Below, piece by piece: positions 25,931-35,187 of a stretch of 47,712 nt of DNA. Under the pieces are notes generated by a model. That model did no database searches and was not told the DNA's origin. It saw only the letters and a list, made by a program, of their open reading frames with translations. The first letter of the stretch is position 1. Every line of letters begins with the position of its first letter. Position numbers and translations under genes: made by a program. The stretch is from JBQTIQ01 sp052387955. GTDB taxonomy: Bacteria > Actinomycetota > Acidimicrobiia > Acidimicrobiales > JACDCH01. The stretch covers positions 1 to 47,712 of the forward strand of contig JBQTIQ010000024.1 in NCBI GenBank assembly GCA_052387955.1, in the 5' to 3' direction.

Positions 25931-27298
25931 TCACGATCGTCCAAAGATCCTCGACGCGACGCGCTCTGCCGCGTCGCTCTGCATCGGAGGCGTCACGTGC
26001 GTGTAGATCTCCCGCGTCACGAAGGTGCTCGAGTGGTCCAGTCGCTCGCTGACGACCTTGATGTCGATGCCCTCGTGTAGCGCCAGGGTCGCCCACGTGT
26101 GGCGGAGCCCATGGAGCGTCAGGCGCGGCAGCGGCTCGTCGGCGTGCGGCCGGTTGTACTGCTCTTGCTTGCGGATGAACTCCCGGCTGAAGCGGTCCGG
26201 GTCGTAGACGGAGCCGTCGGGCTTGCAGAATACGTAGCCCTCGTCGAGGTAGCCGGGCCCGACGAGCAGCTTCTCCTCGTTCTGTAGCGCTCGCCACCGC
26301 CTGATCATCGTCACGGTGTTCGAGTCGAGGGCGATCATGTGGCCCCGCTTGGTCTTGGGCAGATCCTTCACGATGATCTCGTGGTCGATTGAGGTGACCT
26401 GGCGGGAGACGATCGCCGTCGCGTTGTCGAGGTCGAGGTCCGACCACCGCAGCCCAAGGCACTCGCCGCGCCGGCACCCAGTCGTCGCCAGGAAGATCCA
26501 CGGCGTCAGGTAGCGGTCGTCAGCGATGAACTCGAGGAACGAGCCGAGCTGCGGTGCGGTCCAAGTGGTGCGCCGGCCTCGCCGGGTCGCTCCGACGGGC
26601 GGGGGAGTGGCGGCGTCGGCGACGTTGCGAGCGACGCGGTTCCAGCGCATGGCGTCCTTCAGCGCGGCATGGACGATCGAGTGGACGTACAGGACCATGC
26701 GCGGCGAGAGCCCGGCCGGCATCGCCCGCCGGGCCGGCGGAGCCTGCCGCCGACGATGCAGGGCGGCGACGGCATGGCGGGTGATTCCCGACTCCTCCAG
26801 GAAGGCCGCGGAGACCTCGTCGGCGACTTGCTGCCAGGTCATGCCCGATGCCCGCAGCTCCTCGATGAGCTCGCCGACCTCCGGCGCATGGACCCGCGTC
26901 GGTGGCGTCGGCGGACGGCGACCGCACTCGAGCAGCGCGCGGTACATCGCGGTCAGGTCGAGCGGCGTGAGCTGCTGCAGCCCGATGCCGCCGACGTGCG
27001 GCACGACGTGGAGCCGGACGTTGCGCTTGTACGAGTGGTAGGTGCTCTCCTCCAGCGTCGGCGGCGCCTGCGTCGGCAACCACTCGTCCTCGAGGAACTC
27101 CCGCACCTTGACCCGCTCGGGCCGGACCCAGGTGCCGCTCTGGAGCGACCCGAGCGCGGCGATGCGGGCGGTCTCAGCCTCCTTGCGGGTGCGGAACCCG
27201 CCCTTGCTGACCTGGCGCTGGCGGCCATCGCCGCCGACGACGTACACGTAGTACGTCCAGGTCGATCCCCGCCTACGGACGTTGCCGCGACTACTCAT
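25931..27298 (-). CDS. tyrosine recombinase / integrase of element 1
   Basis: 455 residues. N-terminal arm-binding region (TWTYYVYV, SKGGFRTRKEAE), core-binding domain, then catalytic domain with Arg276 in TTGCRRGECLGLRW, H397-GL-R400 in LTLHGLRHTW, His422 in LDHSS and Tyr432 in REIYTHV, so it is probably active. Residues about 128-196 are an insertion in the core-binding domain containing an HTH-like stretch (GMTWQQVADEVSAA...ITRHAVAALHRRR) that ordinary actinobacterial integrases lack at this point. ATG 27298 overlaps the XRE regulator gene by 8 bases. The gene lies 3.5 kb from the left att site, separated by the STAND gene. It ends 35 bp from the convergent STAND stop. Confidence 0.93.
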   Translation of the reverse strand: MSSRGNVRRRGSTWTYYVYVVGGDGRQRQVSKGGFRTRKEAETARIAALGSLQSGTWVRPERVKVREFLEDEWLPTQAPPTLEESTYHSYKRNVRLHVVPHVGGIGLQQLTPLDLTAMYRALLECGRRPPTPPTRVHAPEVGELIEELRASGMTWQQVADEVSAAFLEESGITRHAVAALHRRRQAPPARRAMPAGLSPRMVLYVHSIVHAALKDAMRWNRVARNVADAATPPPVGATRRGRRTTWTAPQLGSFLEFIADDRYLTPWIFLATTGCRRGECLGLRWSDLDLDNATAIVSRQVTSIDHEIIVKDLPKTKRGHMIALDSNTVTMIRRWRALQNEEKLLVGPGYLDEGYVFCKPDGSVYDPDRFSREFIRKQEQYNRPHADEPLPRLTLHGLRHTWATLALHEGIDIKVVSERLDHSSTFVTREIYTHVTPPMQSDAAERVASRIFGRS

Positions 27299-28058
27299 CG
27301 CCGGCCTCCTGCGCATCCTCGGCGGCACGTCCGCGCCGCCGCTTGGCTGACTGGCGGCGCTGAGCCGCGATGCCGTCGATGACCTCGTCGTCGATGAACG
27401 CGCCGGGACGGTAGTTGTCGAAGGCGGCGAGAGCGTCGGCCAGGCCTCTCAGATTCTCGACGAAGGAGGCGACGTCGCTGCCCGGGCGGGGCGCGCCTCG
27501 CATCCGCCGCGCCGCGAGGCCATGGAACACGGCCGCCATGACGTCCTCGGGCAGCAGCGGCTGGCGATGGCGCAGCGCGCCGGCGAGCTCGGCGAGCCGG
27601 TCGTTTTCCTCCAACGGATCTCCGGATGGGATGTCGACGCCGGCGGTGAGCACGTGCTGCCAGTTGGCACTCCGCTCAGCCAGCACGGCGAAGTTGCCGC
27701 GATGGCCGAGGACGAGCAGGAGCAGGTACTCCCACGGCAGACCAGCCCGGATGTCATCGGTGGCGAGCTGACCCTCACCGTCGTCGGGCGGGAGGAAGAA
27801 GAACAGCACAGGCAGGTCGAAGGTCCTTGCGAGGGCGACGAGCTCGTTGGCCGTGAACTGGCGCACCCGCTGTCCGCTCACCGAGCCCTCGGCCTGGGCG
27901 ACCGTGGCCTGGGACCAGTTCGATCCCGTGAACCGGGCGAGGCGCTCGGCGATCTCCGCCTGGGTCAGCCCTCGCAGCTCGCGCGCCCGCGTGAGGTTGT
28001 GGGCAACGACCTGGCTGGCGGTCCAGCTCCGGCTGTCGACGTTGCGGCCTCGAGCCAT
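27291..28058 (-). CDS. XRE family regulator of element 1
   Basis: 255 residues. The N-terminal HTH (AHNLTRARELRGLTQAEIAERL, then WSQATVAQAEGSVSG) is Cro/CI-like and is followed by an ELVALARTFDLPVLFFFLPPD segment seen in many actinobacterial XRE proteins. The C-terminus is Arg/Glu rich. ATG 28058 has AGGAG upstream on the minus strand. It forms an operon with the integrase and is divergent from the Xis/relaxase operon. The probable binding site is the palindrome at 28144-28159. It may be the switch that keeps excision and mobilisation off. Confidence 0.85.
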   Translation of the reverse strand: MARGRNVDSRSWTASQVVAHNLTRARELRGLTQAEIAERLARFTGSNWSQATVAQAEGSVSGQRVRQFTANELVALARTFDLPVLFFFLPPDDGEGQLATDDIRAGLPWEYLLLLVLGHRGNFAVLAERSANWQHVLTAGVDIPSGDPLEENDRLAELAGALRHRQPLLPEDVMAAVFHGLAARRMRGAPRPGSDVASFVENLRGLADALAAFDNYRPGAFIDDEVIDGIAAQRRQSAKRRRGRAAEDAQEAGDE

Positions 28059-28065
28059 CGGTCTC

Positions 28066-28085
28066 CTGTCTCAGATGGGGGACAG
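28066..28085. promoter_or_regulatory. conserved box upstream of the XRE gene, element 1
   Basis: CTGTCTCAGATGGGGGACAG, with CTGTC/GACAG symmetry. Its last 18 bp recur exactly at 44484-44501 in element 2 although the surrounding intergenic sequence has diverged, so it is under selection. It lies immediately upstream of the XRE start, overlapping its ribosome site. Confidence 0.5.
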
Positions 28086-28143
28086 ACGCTGGTGCGCTCC
28101 GGTGTTGCGCTCTCCGGATCTCGGCCCCATCATGCTATGGCGA

Positions 28144-28159
28144 ATTACGCCAGTGTAAT
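28144..28159. promoter_or_regulatory. palindromic operator of the divergent mobility operons, element 1
   Basis: ATTAC-GCCAGT-GTAAT. The element-2 counterpart (44558-44575) reads CCTTAC-GCCAGT-GTAAGG: the centre is identical and the outer pair changed symmetrically (A/T to C/G). Such paired change indicates a dyad-binding protein, most likely the XRE regulator. Confidence 0.65.
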
Positions 28160-28183
28160 GTACCGTCTTCGCAGGAGGCAACG

Positions 28184-28408
28184 ATGCGGTTCGACGACCT
28201 CCCTCCGTTCCTCCGGATCGAGCAGGCCCAGGAGCTCACCCAGCTCGGTCGCTCCCAGATCTACGAGCTGACCCGCCGCTGGCGCGAGACCGGCGGCAAG
28301 GAGGGCATCCCCGTCGTGGAGTTCGGCCGCTGCCTCCGCATCCCCACCGCCGGCCTCCTCCGGCTCGCGCTCATCGACCCGACGACCGGCGACGACCATG
28401 CCGGCTGA
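28184..28408 (+). CDS. AlpA/Xis-like HTH protein, element 1
   Basis: 74 residues, MerR-like winged helix of the AlpA/excisionase type: FLRIEQAQELTQLGRSQIYE, then a wing ending in GRCLRIPTAGLLRLALID. Such proteins bend att DNA for excision or activate the integrase promoter. AGGAGG (28173-28178) precedes ATG 28184. First gene of the rightward operon; overlaps the next gene by 11 bases. Confidence 0.8.
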   Translation: MRFDDLPPFLRIEQAQELTQLGRSQIYELTRRWRETGGKEGIPVVEFGRCLRIPTAGLLRLALIDPTTGDDHAG

Positions 28409-28733
28409 GGTCCGCATCGAGCACCGCTACCCGACGGCGCTCGCGTTCCTGCGCCACCACGGGCCACAGGCGGTGGCGGTACTGCACGACCTGCTCACGC
28501 GCGCCGAGCGCGAGCGTGGCGTCCTGGTCGCGCGCGCCAGCACCCGCGAGATCGCAGACCGGCTCGAGTTCCTGTCGAAGGACACCGTGCATCGCCGCCT
28601 CCGCGACCTCGTCCGAGCCGGCGTGATCGAGCCCGTGGCCACCGTCCCGGGAACGACCTTCACCGCGCCGGCCTACGTCCTGCATCTCGACGACTCCGGC
28701 ATCACCGTCCTCCGCGACGACCTCCCGGCCTGA
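28398..28733 (+). CDS. winged-helix DNA-binding protein, element 1
   Basis: 111 residues with HTH core ASTREIADRLEFLSKDTVHRRL followed by a wing (GVIEPV..TFTAPAYVLHL). An exactly co-linear homologue is present in element 2 (44817-45152). Lying between the Xis-like gene and the relaxase gene, it could be a relaxosome accessory protein that binds oriT, or a transcription factor. Not a named family to me. Confidence 0.7.
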   Translation: MPAEVRIEHRYPTALAFLRHHGPQAVAVLHDLLTRAERERGVLVARASTREIADRLEFLSKDTVHRRLRDLVRAGVIEPVATVPGTTFTAPAYVLHLDDSGITVLRDDLPA

Positions 28734-28788
28734 CGCGAGCGGCAGATCCCATGCACCAGCCCCCTGCCCACCACCCGTCTCAACGACC

Positions 28789-28806
28789 GACAGACGAGTG
28801 CACGCG
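28789..28806 (+). promoter_or_regulatory. conserved 18-bp box at the relaxase gene start, element 1
   Basis: GACAGACGAGTGCACGCG, identical at 45204-45221 before the second relaxase although neighbouring bases differ. It contains an in-frame GTG in both copies, so it may mark an alternative relaxase start or a relaxase-recognised origin-of-transfer sequence. Confidence 0.4.
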
Positions 28807-28824
28807 CCCCGGCGTGAGCGCGCC

Positions 28825-31800
28825 ATGACCGCCCGAACCACCACGCTCACCGGCGCCGACGCCGGTCGCTACTACGTCGAGCACGAGCTCGACTACTACC
28901 TCGACCGCGGCGAGCCCCCGGGCCGGTGGTACGGCCGAGGTGCCGATCAGCTCGGCCTCGACGGGCCCGTCGACGAGGACGACTTTCTCGCGCTCATGGA
29001 CGGGCTGGACCCGAGCACTGGCCGCCTCCTCGGCACGCGGCACACCGAGCGGACGGTGCGCGGCTACGACGTGACCTGCTCGGCGCCGAAGTCCGTCTCA
29101 GTGCTCTACGCCATCGGCGGCGACGCCGTGCGCGCGCTTGTTGTCGACGCCCACGACGCTGCCGTCGCGGCTGTCGTTGACTGGATCGAGCGCCACGCCC
29201 ACACCCGGTACCGCGTGAACGGCCAGGTGTGCGTCTTCGACGCCGGCGGGATCGTCGCCGCTGCCTTCCGCCAGCACACCAGCCGTGCGCTCGACCCGCA
29301 GCTCCACACCCACGTCGTGATCGCCAACCGGGTGCCGTCACCCGACGGGCGCTGGCTGGCCCTCGACGCCCGCACCATCAAGCAGGACCAGCAGACCCTC
29401 AGCCGGCTCTACCACGCCGGGCTGCGATCCGAGCTGACCCAAAGCCTCGGCGTCCGGTGGCGCGAGCCGGTCAACGGTATCGCCGAGATCGTCGACGTAC
29501 CCGAGCCCGTCCTCCGTGAGTTCTCCCAGCGGACCGAAGCCATCGCAGGCCGCATCGAAGAGACGATCGAGCGCTTCTACGACGCCCACGACCGGGCCCC
29601 GACACCACGGGAGCGGTGGCGACTCGAGCGCGACGCCGTCCTCCACTCGCGTCCCAGCAAGCAGGACGCGGACCCGCTCACCCTCGACGAGGAGTGGGGG
29701 AGCCGAGCCGCCGACCTGGGCATCAGCACCGAGCGCCTGGTCGCCGGTGCGGCCGGCCGGGTGCGGGGTGTCGACCGCGTCGGCGACGTCGTGCGCGCGC
29801 AGCTCACCGACGCAGCGCTCGAGGCGCTCGCCGACAAGCAGTCGACCTGGCGAGTCGCCGAGCTGGTCCGAGAGCTGGCCGCCGCCGTCCCGACCGACGT
29901 TGCCATGCCCGCCGAGGAGCTCGACCGGTGGCTCGACGACCTGGCCGACGAGATCGTCCTCGCCCGCATGGTCGACCTGTCTCGGCCTACGCCAGCGAAC
30001 ACCCCACGGCGCCGGGACGGCCGGCCCATCACCGAGGGCGCGGTCGACCGGCGCCTCTCGACACCCGAGATCCTCGCCCAGGAGGAGCGACTGCTCGCGC
30101 TGGCCGAGCGGCGGACGAGCACGGCAGGCGAGGACCATCAGGTCGAGAACGCCGACGACCTCACGCCCGCCCAACGTGCGCTGGCCACCGCCGTCGCCGG
30201 CGACCGCCCACTGGTTCTCGGCGTCGGCCCCGCTGGCACGGGCAAGACCGCAGCTCTGCGACCCGCGGTCGACCAGCTCCGCCGCGAGGGGCGGGTCGTG
30301 TTGGGCGTCGCACCGTCGGCGACCGCGGCAGAGGTTCTCGGCGTCGACAGCGGCGTCCACGCCGACACGATCGACAAGCTCCTCATCGAGCACCGCCTCG
30401 ACCGGCCGCCCGACCACCTCTACGACCTGCCACCGGGCGCCACGGTTCTCGTCGACGAGGCCGCGATGGTGTCGACCCAGCGGCTCGCCGAGCTGTTCGA
30501 GCTGGCCGAGCGGCGCGCCTGGCGGCTCGTGCTCGTCGGCGACCCGCTGCAGTTCTCCGCGGTTGGCCGTTCCGGCATGTTCGGCCACCTCGTCGACACC
30601 TTCGACGCCATCGAACTCGGGCGGGTCCACCGGTTCACCGACCCGTGGGAGGCGAAGGCAAGCTTGCGGCTCCGCCGCGGCGACGTGACCGTCGTCGAGG
30701 AGTACGAGGAGCGGGGTCGACTCCACGGCGGTACCGAGCGCCGGATGCGCCACGCCGCCGTGCGCGCATGGTGGCAGGCGACGGAGCGAGGCGAGTCGGC
30801 CTGCCTCACGGCACCGACGAACGCCGCCGTGGTCGCGCTCAACAACGAGGCGCAATGGCGCCGGCTCGACGCCGGCCAACTCGAGGCCAATGGCAAGACG
30901 CTGGCGGTCGGGCCGTATCGGCTCCATCATGGCGACGTCATCGCCACCCGACACAACGACAGGACGCTGCTCACCGACCGGCAGCTCATGGTGAAGAACC
31001 GAGACCGGTGGACCGTCGAGGCGATTCACCGCGACGGCGCGATCAGCGTGGAGGGCCGCTCCGGCCGCGTGCGGCTGCCCGCGGCCTACGTCGCCGAACA
31101 TGTCGAGCTGGCGTACGCGCAGACGTCCCACGCCAGCCAGGGCCGGACCGTCGACCGGTCGTTCCTCTACCTCGACGCCCCGACGGGCGCCGCCGGCATC
31201 TACGTCCCGATGACCCGTGGCCGCGAGTCGAACGAGGCGTTCGTCGTCCTCCGAGGCGAGGAGACGCCCGCCGACGTCGTTGCCGAGGCCCTCTCACGAA
31301 GCTGGATCGACCGGCCGGCCGTCGCGGTGCGCGCCGAACTGCGTCCGGCGAAGTCGAGTCGGGACGACCGCGACGGTGGCCCGGAGCGCCCGCTCGGCCG
31401 TGATGACCTCGTCCGGCTCTTGGAGCGGCACGCCCAGCTCGATCGGCAGGTCACGAGCGCACAGATGGAGCACGAGAGCGCGCGGCGTCGGCTCGTGTCG
31501 CTGGCGCGGGACCGCACCGCTCTCGCCCGTTCGATCGAGGCGGACGAGGCTCGTCTCGCGGCGGCTCGGCGCACCGTTGTCGAGTTCGACCGCCCGCTCC
31601 TGCGCAGACGGCATCGTGTCGAGCTGGACGGGGCGCGTGCCCAGTTGGATTGGCTACCCCGCTCGATCCAGAGGGACAAGGAGCAGCTCGCCGAGCTCGA
31701 GGTCGAGGCGAGCGAGGCCGCGAGGAGAACGCTGAAGGCGCAGGCGTCTGAGAAGCGACGCCCCGAGGTTGTGTCCGAACGATCGGCCGTGCGGAGCCAG

Positions 31801-32118
31801 CTCGACCACGATGCCCGGCTTCGTGGAGAGACCCTCGCCGCGACGCCGTCGCAGGAGCTGCTGGACCGGTTCGGACCACGGCCCGCCGGCGAGGCCGGGC
31901 GCCTATGGCTGGAAGCCGTCGGCCGTGTCGCGCAGCATCGCACCGCGTTCGAACAGCAGGGCAAAGACCTCCTCGGCCGCTCGCCGGGCCTCCTCAACGA
32001 CGATGTGTACGCCTCCAGCTACTGGGCGACGCGGGAGGTCGTCGAGCGCGCCGACCGGGTCCTCGGCCGGGAACTGGCCATCGAGCCGCCGAGCCGCTCA
32101 CTCGGCATCTCGCGGTGA
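28825..32118 (+). CDS. MobF family relaxase with helicase domain (TrwC/TraA-like)
   Basis: 1097 residues. Relaxase domain: tandem Tyr16-Tyr17 (GRYYVE) and the three-histidine metal site H151, H161, H163 (FRQHTSR..DPQLHTHVV). It is followed by an SF1 helicase domain with Walker A GPAGTGKT near residue 470, Walker B VLVDEAAM, GDPLQFSAVGRSG, and a late motif SHASQGRTVDRSF. The C-terminal 250 residues are charged and coiled-coil-like. It nicks oriT and unwinds the strand for conjugal transfer. ATG 28825 chosen; GTG 28798 would add MHAPRRERA, and the equivalent residues are partly conserved in element 2. No coupling ATPase is present, so transfer needs a helper. Confidence 0.93.
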   Translation: MTARTTTLTGADAGRYYVEHELDYYLDRGEPPGRWYGRGADQLGLDGPVDEDDFLALMDGLDPSTGRLLGTRHTERTVRGYDVTCSAPKSVSVLYAIGGDAVRALVVDAHDAAVAAVVDWIERHAHTRYRVNGQVCVFDAGGIVAAAFRQHTSRALDPQLHTHVVIANRVPSPDGRWLALDARTIKQDQQTLSRLYHAGLRSELTQSLGVRWREPVNGIAEIVDVPEPVLREFSQRTEAIAGRIEETIERFYDAHDRAPTPRERWRLERDAVLHSRPSKQDADPLTLDEEWGSRAADLGISTERLVAGAAGRVRGVDRVGDVVRAQLTDAALEALADKQSTWRVAELVRELAAAVPTDVAMPAEELDRWLDDLADEIVLARMVDLSRPTPANTPRRRDGRPITEGAVDRRLSTPEILAQEERLLALAERRTSTAGEDHQVENADDLTPAQRALATAVAGDRPLVLGVGPAGTGKTAALRPAVDQLRREGRVVLGVAPSATAAEVLGVDSGVHADTIDKLLIEHRLDRPPDHLYDLPPGATVLVDEAAMVSTQRLAELFELAERRAWRLVLVGDPLQFSAVGRSGMFGHLVDTFDAIELGRVHRFTDPWEAKASLRLRRGDVTVVEEYEERGRLHGGTERRMRHAAVRAWWQATERGESACLTAPTNAAVVALNNEAQWRRLDAGQLEANGKTLAVGPYRLHHGDVIATRHNDRTLLTDRQLMVKNRDRWTVEAIHRDGAISVEGRSGRVRLPAAYVAEHVELAYAQTSHASQGRTVDRSFLYLDAPTGAAGIYVPMTRGRESNEAFVVLRGEETPADVVAEALSRSWIDRPAVAVRAELRPAKSSRDDRDGGPERPLGRDDLVRLLERHAQLDRQVTSAQMEHESARRRLVSLARDRTALARSIEADEARLAAARRTVVEFDRPLLRRRHRVELDGARAQLDWLPRSIQRDKEQLAELEVEASEAARRTLKAQASEKRRPEVVSERSAVRSQLDHDARLRGETLAATPSQELLDRFGPRPAGEAGRLWLEAVGRVAQHRTAFEQQGKDLLGRSPGLLNDDVYASSYWATREVVERADRVLGRELAIEPPSRSLGISR

Positions 32119-32352
32119 GGTCGTACCTGCCGTGCATACTGGTCGAAGTCCCGAGGCGACGCGGCCAGCCGCCGAAACCTCGACGGCCAGGGCGTCGTCT
32201 CGGCCGGGCTCTTGGACAGCAGCCGGACTGACAGCCGTCCCACCCAAGAGTCGGCGTTTGTCGCGGACCCGAGGATGCACCGATCGCCCACGGTCGCGCC
32301 GTTATGGTGCGTCGATGCCGGCAGGTCCACCTGTGATCCCGGTGAGCGCCAC

Positions 32353-32358
32353 TACAAT
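32353..32358 (+). promoter_or_regulatory. -10 element of the restriction-modification operon
   Basis: TACAAT, a strong -10 hexamer about 27 bp before the methyltransferase ATG; the -35 region (near 32331, CTGTGA) is weak. The rest of 32119-32375 contains no credible ORF. The relaxase gene and this promoter mark the boundary between mobility core and cargo. Confidence 0.45.
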
Positions 32359-32384
32359 CGAACGGATGTTCGTAGGTGGTGGTC

Positions 32385-34097
32385 ATGGCTGCATCACGAC
32401 AGCTCTCCCTGATCGAGGTACCGGTGGCGCTCGCTGAGATCGCCCACGATCCGGGTGCCGACTACGGCGAGGTCTTCACGCGACGCTGGATCGTCGAGCT
32501 GATCCTCGACCTCGTCGGCTACACGGCCAACGAGGACCTCGGCGCGCGAGTTCTCGTCGAGCCATCCTGTGGGACCGGCGCCTTTCTCGGCCCGGTAGTC
32601 GACCGACTCATCGAATCGTGCCGAGAGCACGGTCGAGACCTGAACTCGGTCGAGGGTTGTATCCGAGCCTTTGACCTGCTGGATGCGAACGCCCAGCGTG
32701 CACGCAAGGCGGCCGCCCTGCGCCTCGAGGAAGCCGGCGTCGAGCAGGCGTCCGCCGAGGACATCGCGGCGTCGTGGGTGACGACGGGCGACTTCCTGCT
32801 CACGGATCACGAACCCGGCTCGGTGCACTACGTGGTCGGCAACCCGCCCTACATCCGGCTCGAGAACGTCCGTTCCGACGTGATGGACGAGTACCGCCGC
32901 CGCTGCTCGACGATGCGAGGGCGAAGCGACATCTACGTCGGTTTCATCGAGCTCGGCCTCGATCTGCTGGCGCCGGAGGGAACCCTCGGGTTCATCTGCG
33001 CAGACCGCTGGATGCGCAACCAGTACGGAGCCGATCTCCGCGCGCTCGTCTCCGACTCCTACGCGGTGGACGCTGTTCTCACGATGCATGACGTCGACGC
33101 CTTCGAAGACGACGTGTCCGCCTATCCCGCGATCGTTGTGCTCCGGAACGGGTCGCAGGGTCGAGCTGTCGTTGCCGATGCCGCTCGACAGTTCGGCATT
33201 GACGACGCGAACCACCTCTCGAGCTGGGTGAAGCACGGCCGACGGCGATCGTTCGCAACGCCCTCCGTCGAGGCATCCCAGCTCGATGGCTGGTTCGACG
33301 GCGGCGACTTATGGCCATCAGGGAGCCCGGCCCACCTGAGCCTCATTGCCGAGCTGGAGAGCAAGTTCCCCCCACTGGAGGACGCGCGGACGAGCGCCCG
33401 CGTCGGCATCGGTGTCGCAACTGGCTGTGATGACGTCTACATCACCCGCGACGCGTCGTCGGTGGAGGGCGACCGGCTCCTGCCGCTACTGCAGGCCAGC
33501 GACATCACCGACGGGGCGCCGGCGTGGTCCGGGACGTATCTGATCAACCCGTGGAACGGACGGGGCCTCGTCGACCTCGACGAGCACCCGCGGCTCGCCG
33601 GCTACCTGGGTGCTCACGAGAGCCGTCTTCGCGCGCGTCACATCGCACGAACCAAGCCCGGCCAGTGGTACCGCACCATCGATCGCGTCCACGATGGCTT
33701 GCTCGAACGGCCGAAGCTTCTGCTGCCGGACATCAAGGCGGCATCCCACCCGGTACTCGATGACGGGCGCTATTACCCGCATCACAACCTGTACTTCGTG
33801 GTGAGCGAGCAATGGGACCTCGAGGTGCTGGGCGGGCTTCTGCTCTCCGACGTCGCCAACCTCTTCGTCGGCGCCTACTGCGTGAAGATGCGAGGCGGGT
33901 GCTACCGGTTCCAGGCGCAGTACATCCGCCGGATCCGGGTGCCAGCACCTGACTCGATCCCGAAGGGGGCGCGCCGGGCGCTCGCAAGTGCCTTCGGACG
34001 CCGAGATCGCGAGGCCGCGTCCTCCGTCGCAGCAGCGCTGTACGGCGTCGAGGCGACTTCCGTTGCAGCGATGGTGAGCCGAACCAGATCCCCCTGA
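32385..34097 (+). CDS. N6-adenine DNA methyltransferase (Eco57I/TaqI type)
   Basis: About 570 residues. Motif I VLVEPSCGTGAFL and catalytic motif IV NPPYI (about residues 153-157 counting from ATG 32385) define a gamma-type N6-adenine methyltransferase. The region after FICADRWMRNQYG and the C-terminal half (VGIGVATGCDDVYI, ..NLYFVV..) are the target-recognition part, as in M.TaqI-like enzymes. ATG 32385 chosen; two GTGs at 32376 and 32379 are alternatives. There is no nuclease domain in this chain. Together with the adjacent PD-ExK protein it forms a probable type II restriction-modification pair; specificity cannot be read from sequence. Confidence 0.88.
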   Translation: MAASRQLSLIEVPVALAEIAHDPGADYGEVFTRRWIVELILDLVGYTANEDLGARVLVEPSCGTGAFLGPVVDRLIESCREHGRDLNSVEGCIRAFDLLDANAQRARKAAALRLEEAGVEQASAEDIAASWVTTGDFLLTDHEPGSVHYVVGNPPYIRLENVRSDVMDEYRRRCSTMRGRSDIYVGFIELGLDLLAPEGTLGFICADRWMRNQYGADLRALVSDSYAVDAVLTMHDVDAFEDDVSAYPAIVVLRNGSQGRAVVADAARQFGIDDANHLSSWVKHGRRRSFATPSVEASQLDGWFDGGDLWPSGSPAHLSLIAELESKFPPLEDARTSARVGIGVATGCDDVYITRDASSVEGDRLLPLLQASDITDGAPAWSGTYLINPWNGRGLVDLDEHPRLAGYLGAHESRLRARHIARTKPGQWYRTIDRVHDGLLERPKLLLPDIKAASHPVLDDGRYYPHHNLYFVVSEQWDLEVLGGLLLSDVANLFVGAYCVKMRGGCYRFQAQYIRRIRVPAPDSIPKGARRALASAFGRRDREAASSVAAALYGVEATSVAAMVSRTRSP

Positions 34098-34154
34098 GTC
34101 CGGCCGCCGCCACCGCTCCGCGCTGGCGTCGAGCGGGCCTGCAAGCATGGGGCC

Positions 34155-35087
34155 ATGCCGCCGAAGGTCCCGGTTCCGAAGGCGCGGCCACGCAAGACGA
34201 GCGAGGTCGTTCGCACGCGACCCGGCTGCGTACCGCTCCGAGACGCCTACGACTGGGCCGTCGCCAATAAGGTGACGAGCTGGAACCAGGTCGAGCCTCA
34301 TTTCTTGAGCGCGATGTCCGCGTTCGACACGACGCTCGCCGACACGCTGCACGGGACCGGTGACGACGCAACCCGCAAGGCGATCGCGGCGGACCTGCAG
34401 AACGGCAAGGGGGACTGGTTCAACGACCTCCTTGCCCTGCTCTTGGAGAACTGCTCCGGCATCGAGAACCTCTACGCGCGCAGCAGCGTCCCCGGTCTCA
34501 TCATCGCCAAGCACAACCTCGACGGCGTCTACCCCGGTGATCCTCAGCAGCAGATCGAGTTCTTGCTCGAAGCCAAGATGATGGGCACGCCGAAGCACGC
34601 CGGCAGTCCCGGCGAGAAGGAGTCGGGCCGAGACGGTTCGAAGGACACCCCGAAGCGCGTCAAGGAGCTCGCGTTCAAGTCCATCGACCTGAAGGGAGAA
34701 GCCAGCCGCCGGCTGACGATGCTCGGCCACACGCCGACCGGGGGTGCCGGAGGAGGTGACCTCTCCACCTGGCTCCATTCCAACCCGCCGCGCATCTACT
34801 TCTTCATGGCGGTCCGAGTGCTGAGCGAGACGGACCTTCAGGCGGTGATCCGCTGGTCGAACGTCGCGCTTCAAGTCGTCGACGCGGTCGGCCTCTATGC
34901 GTACGAGCCGACTCCCGGCGGTGGCGGTTGGACGACCTACAGGCGGCGCGAAGGTGTTCCGACAGTTCTCGAACTCGAGCGCGTGCTGTTCCGCGCATGC
35001 CAAGAGCTCAAGAGCCTGAAGGGCAAGGAAGCGCCAGCGACGGGCGCTGCGCCGCCGGGCCCGGCATCGACCGCACCTGACTCCTGA
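34155..35087 (+). CDS. putative type II restriction endonuclease (PD-(D/E)xK)
   Basis: 310 residues, family not recognised by name. A plausible PD-(D/E)xK core is visible: Asp123 in AKHNLDGVYPGD, then Glu139-Ala-Lys141 in IEFLLEAKMMG. An upstream helix (GDWFNDLLALLLENC) supplies the usual acidic helix. It starts 57 bp after the methyltransferase stop in the same orientation, the standard arrangement of a methylase followed by its nuclease. The N-terminus is Lys/Arg/Pro rich and the C-terminus is low-complexity Ala/Pro. Function is inferred from the motif and its partner. Confidence 0.65.
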   Translation: MPPKVPVPKARPRKTSEVVRTRPGCVPLRDAYDWAVANKVTSWNQVEPHFLSAMSAFDTTLADTLHGTGDDATRKAIAADLQNGKGDWFNDLLALLLENCSGIENLYARSSVPGLIIAKHNLDGVYPGDPQQQIEFLLEAKMMGTPKHAGSPGEKESGRDGSKDTPKRVKELAFKSIDLKGEASRRLTMLGHTPTGGAGGGDLSTWLHSNPPRIYFFMAVRVLSETDLQAVIRWSNVALQVVDAVGLYAYEPTPGGGGWTTYRRREGVPTVLELERVLFRACQELKSLKGKEAPATGAAPPGPASTAPDS

Positions 35088-35187
35088 GCCGACGCGGCTT
35101 CGAGGGTTCCGGCGAAGGGGATCCGCGGCCCGGCACGTCCGCGCGCTCGAGACTCCGTGGGTCGAACGCGAGCACGAGGAGAAGGCC

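Noticed and set aside
28734..28824. Possible small gene between the winged-helix and relaxase genes
   Set aside because: No start with ribosome site gives more than a few codons; the conserved 18 bp are better explained as a site or the relaxase N-terminus.
32119..32352. Candidate oriT or small RNA downstream of the relaxase
   Set aside because: No strong inverted repeat or conservation with element 2 can be tested because the second relaxase is truncated; nothing supportable was seen.
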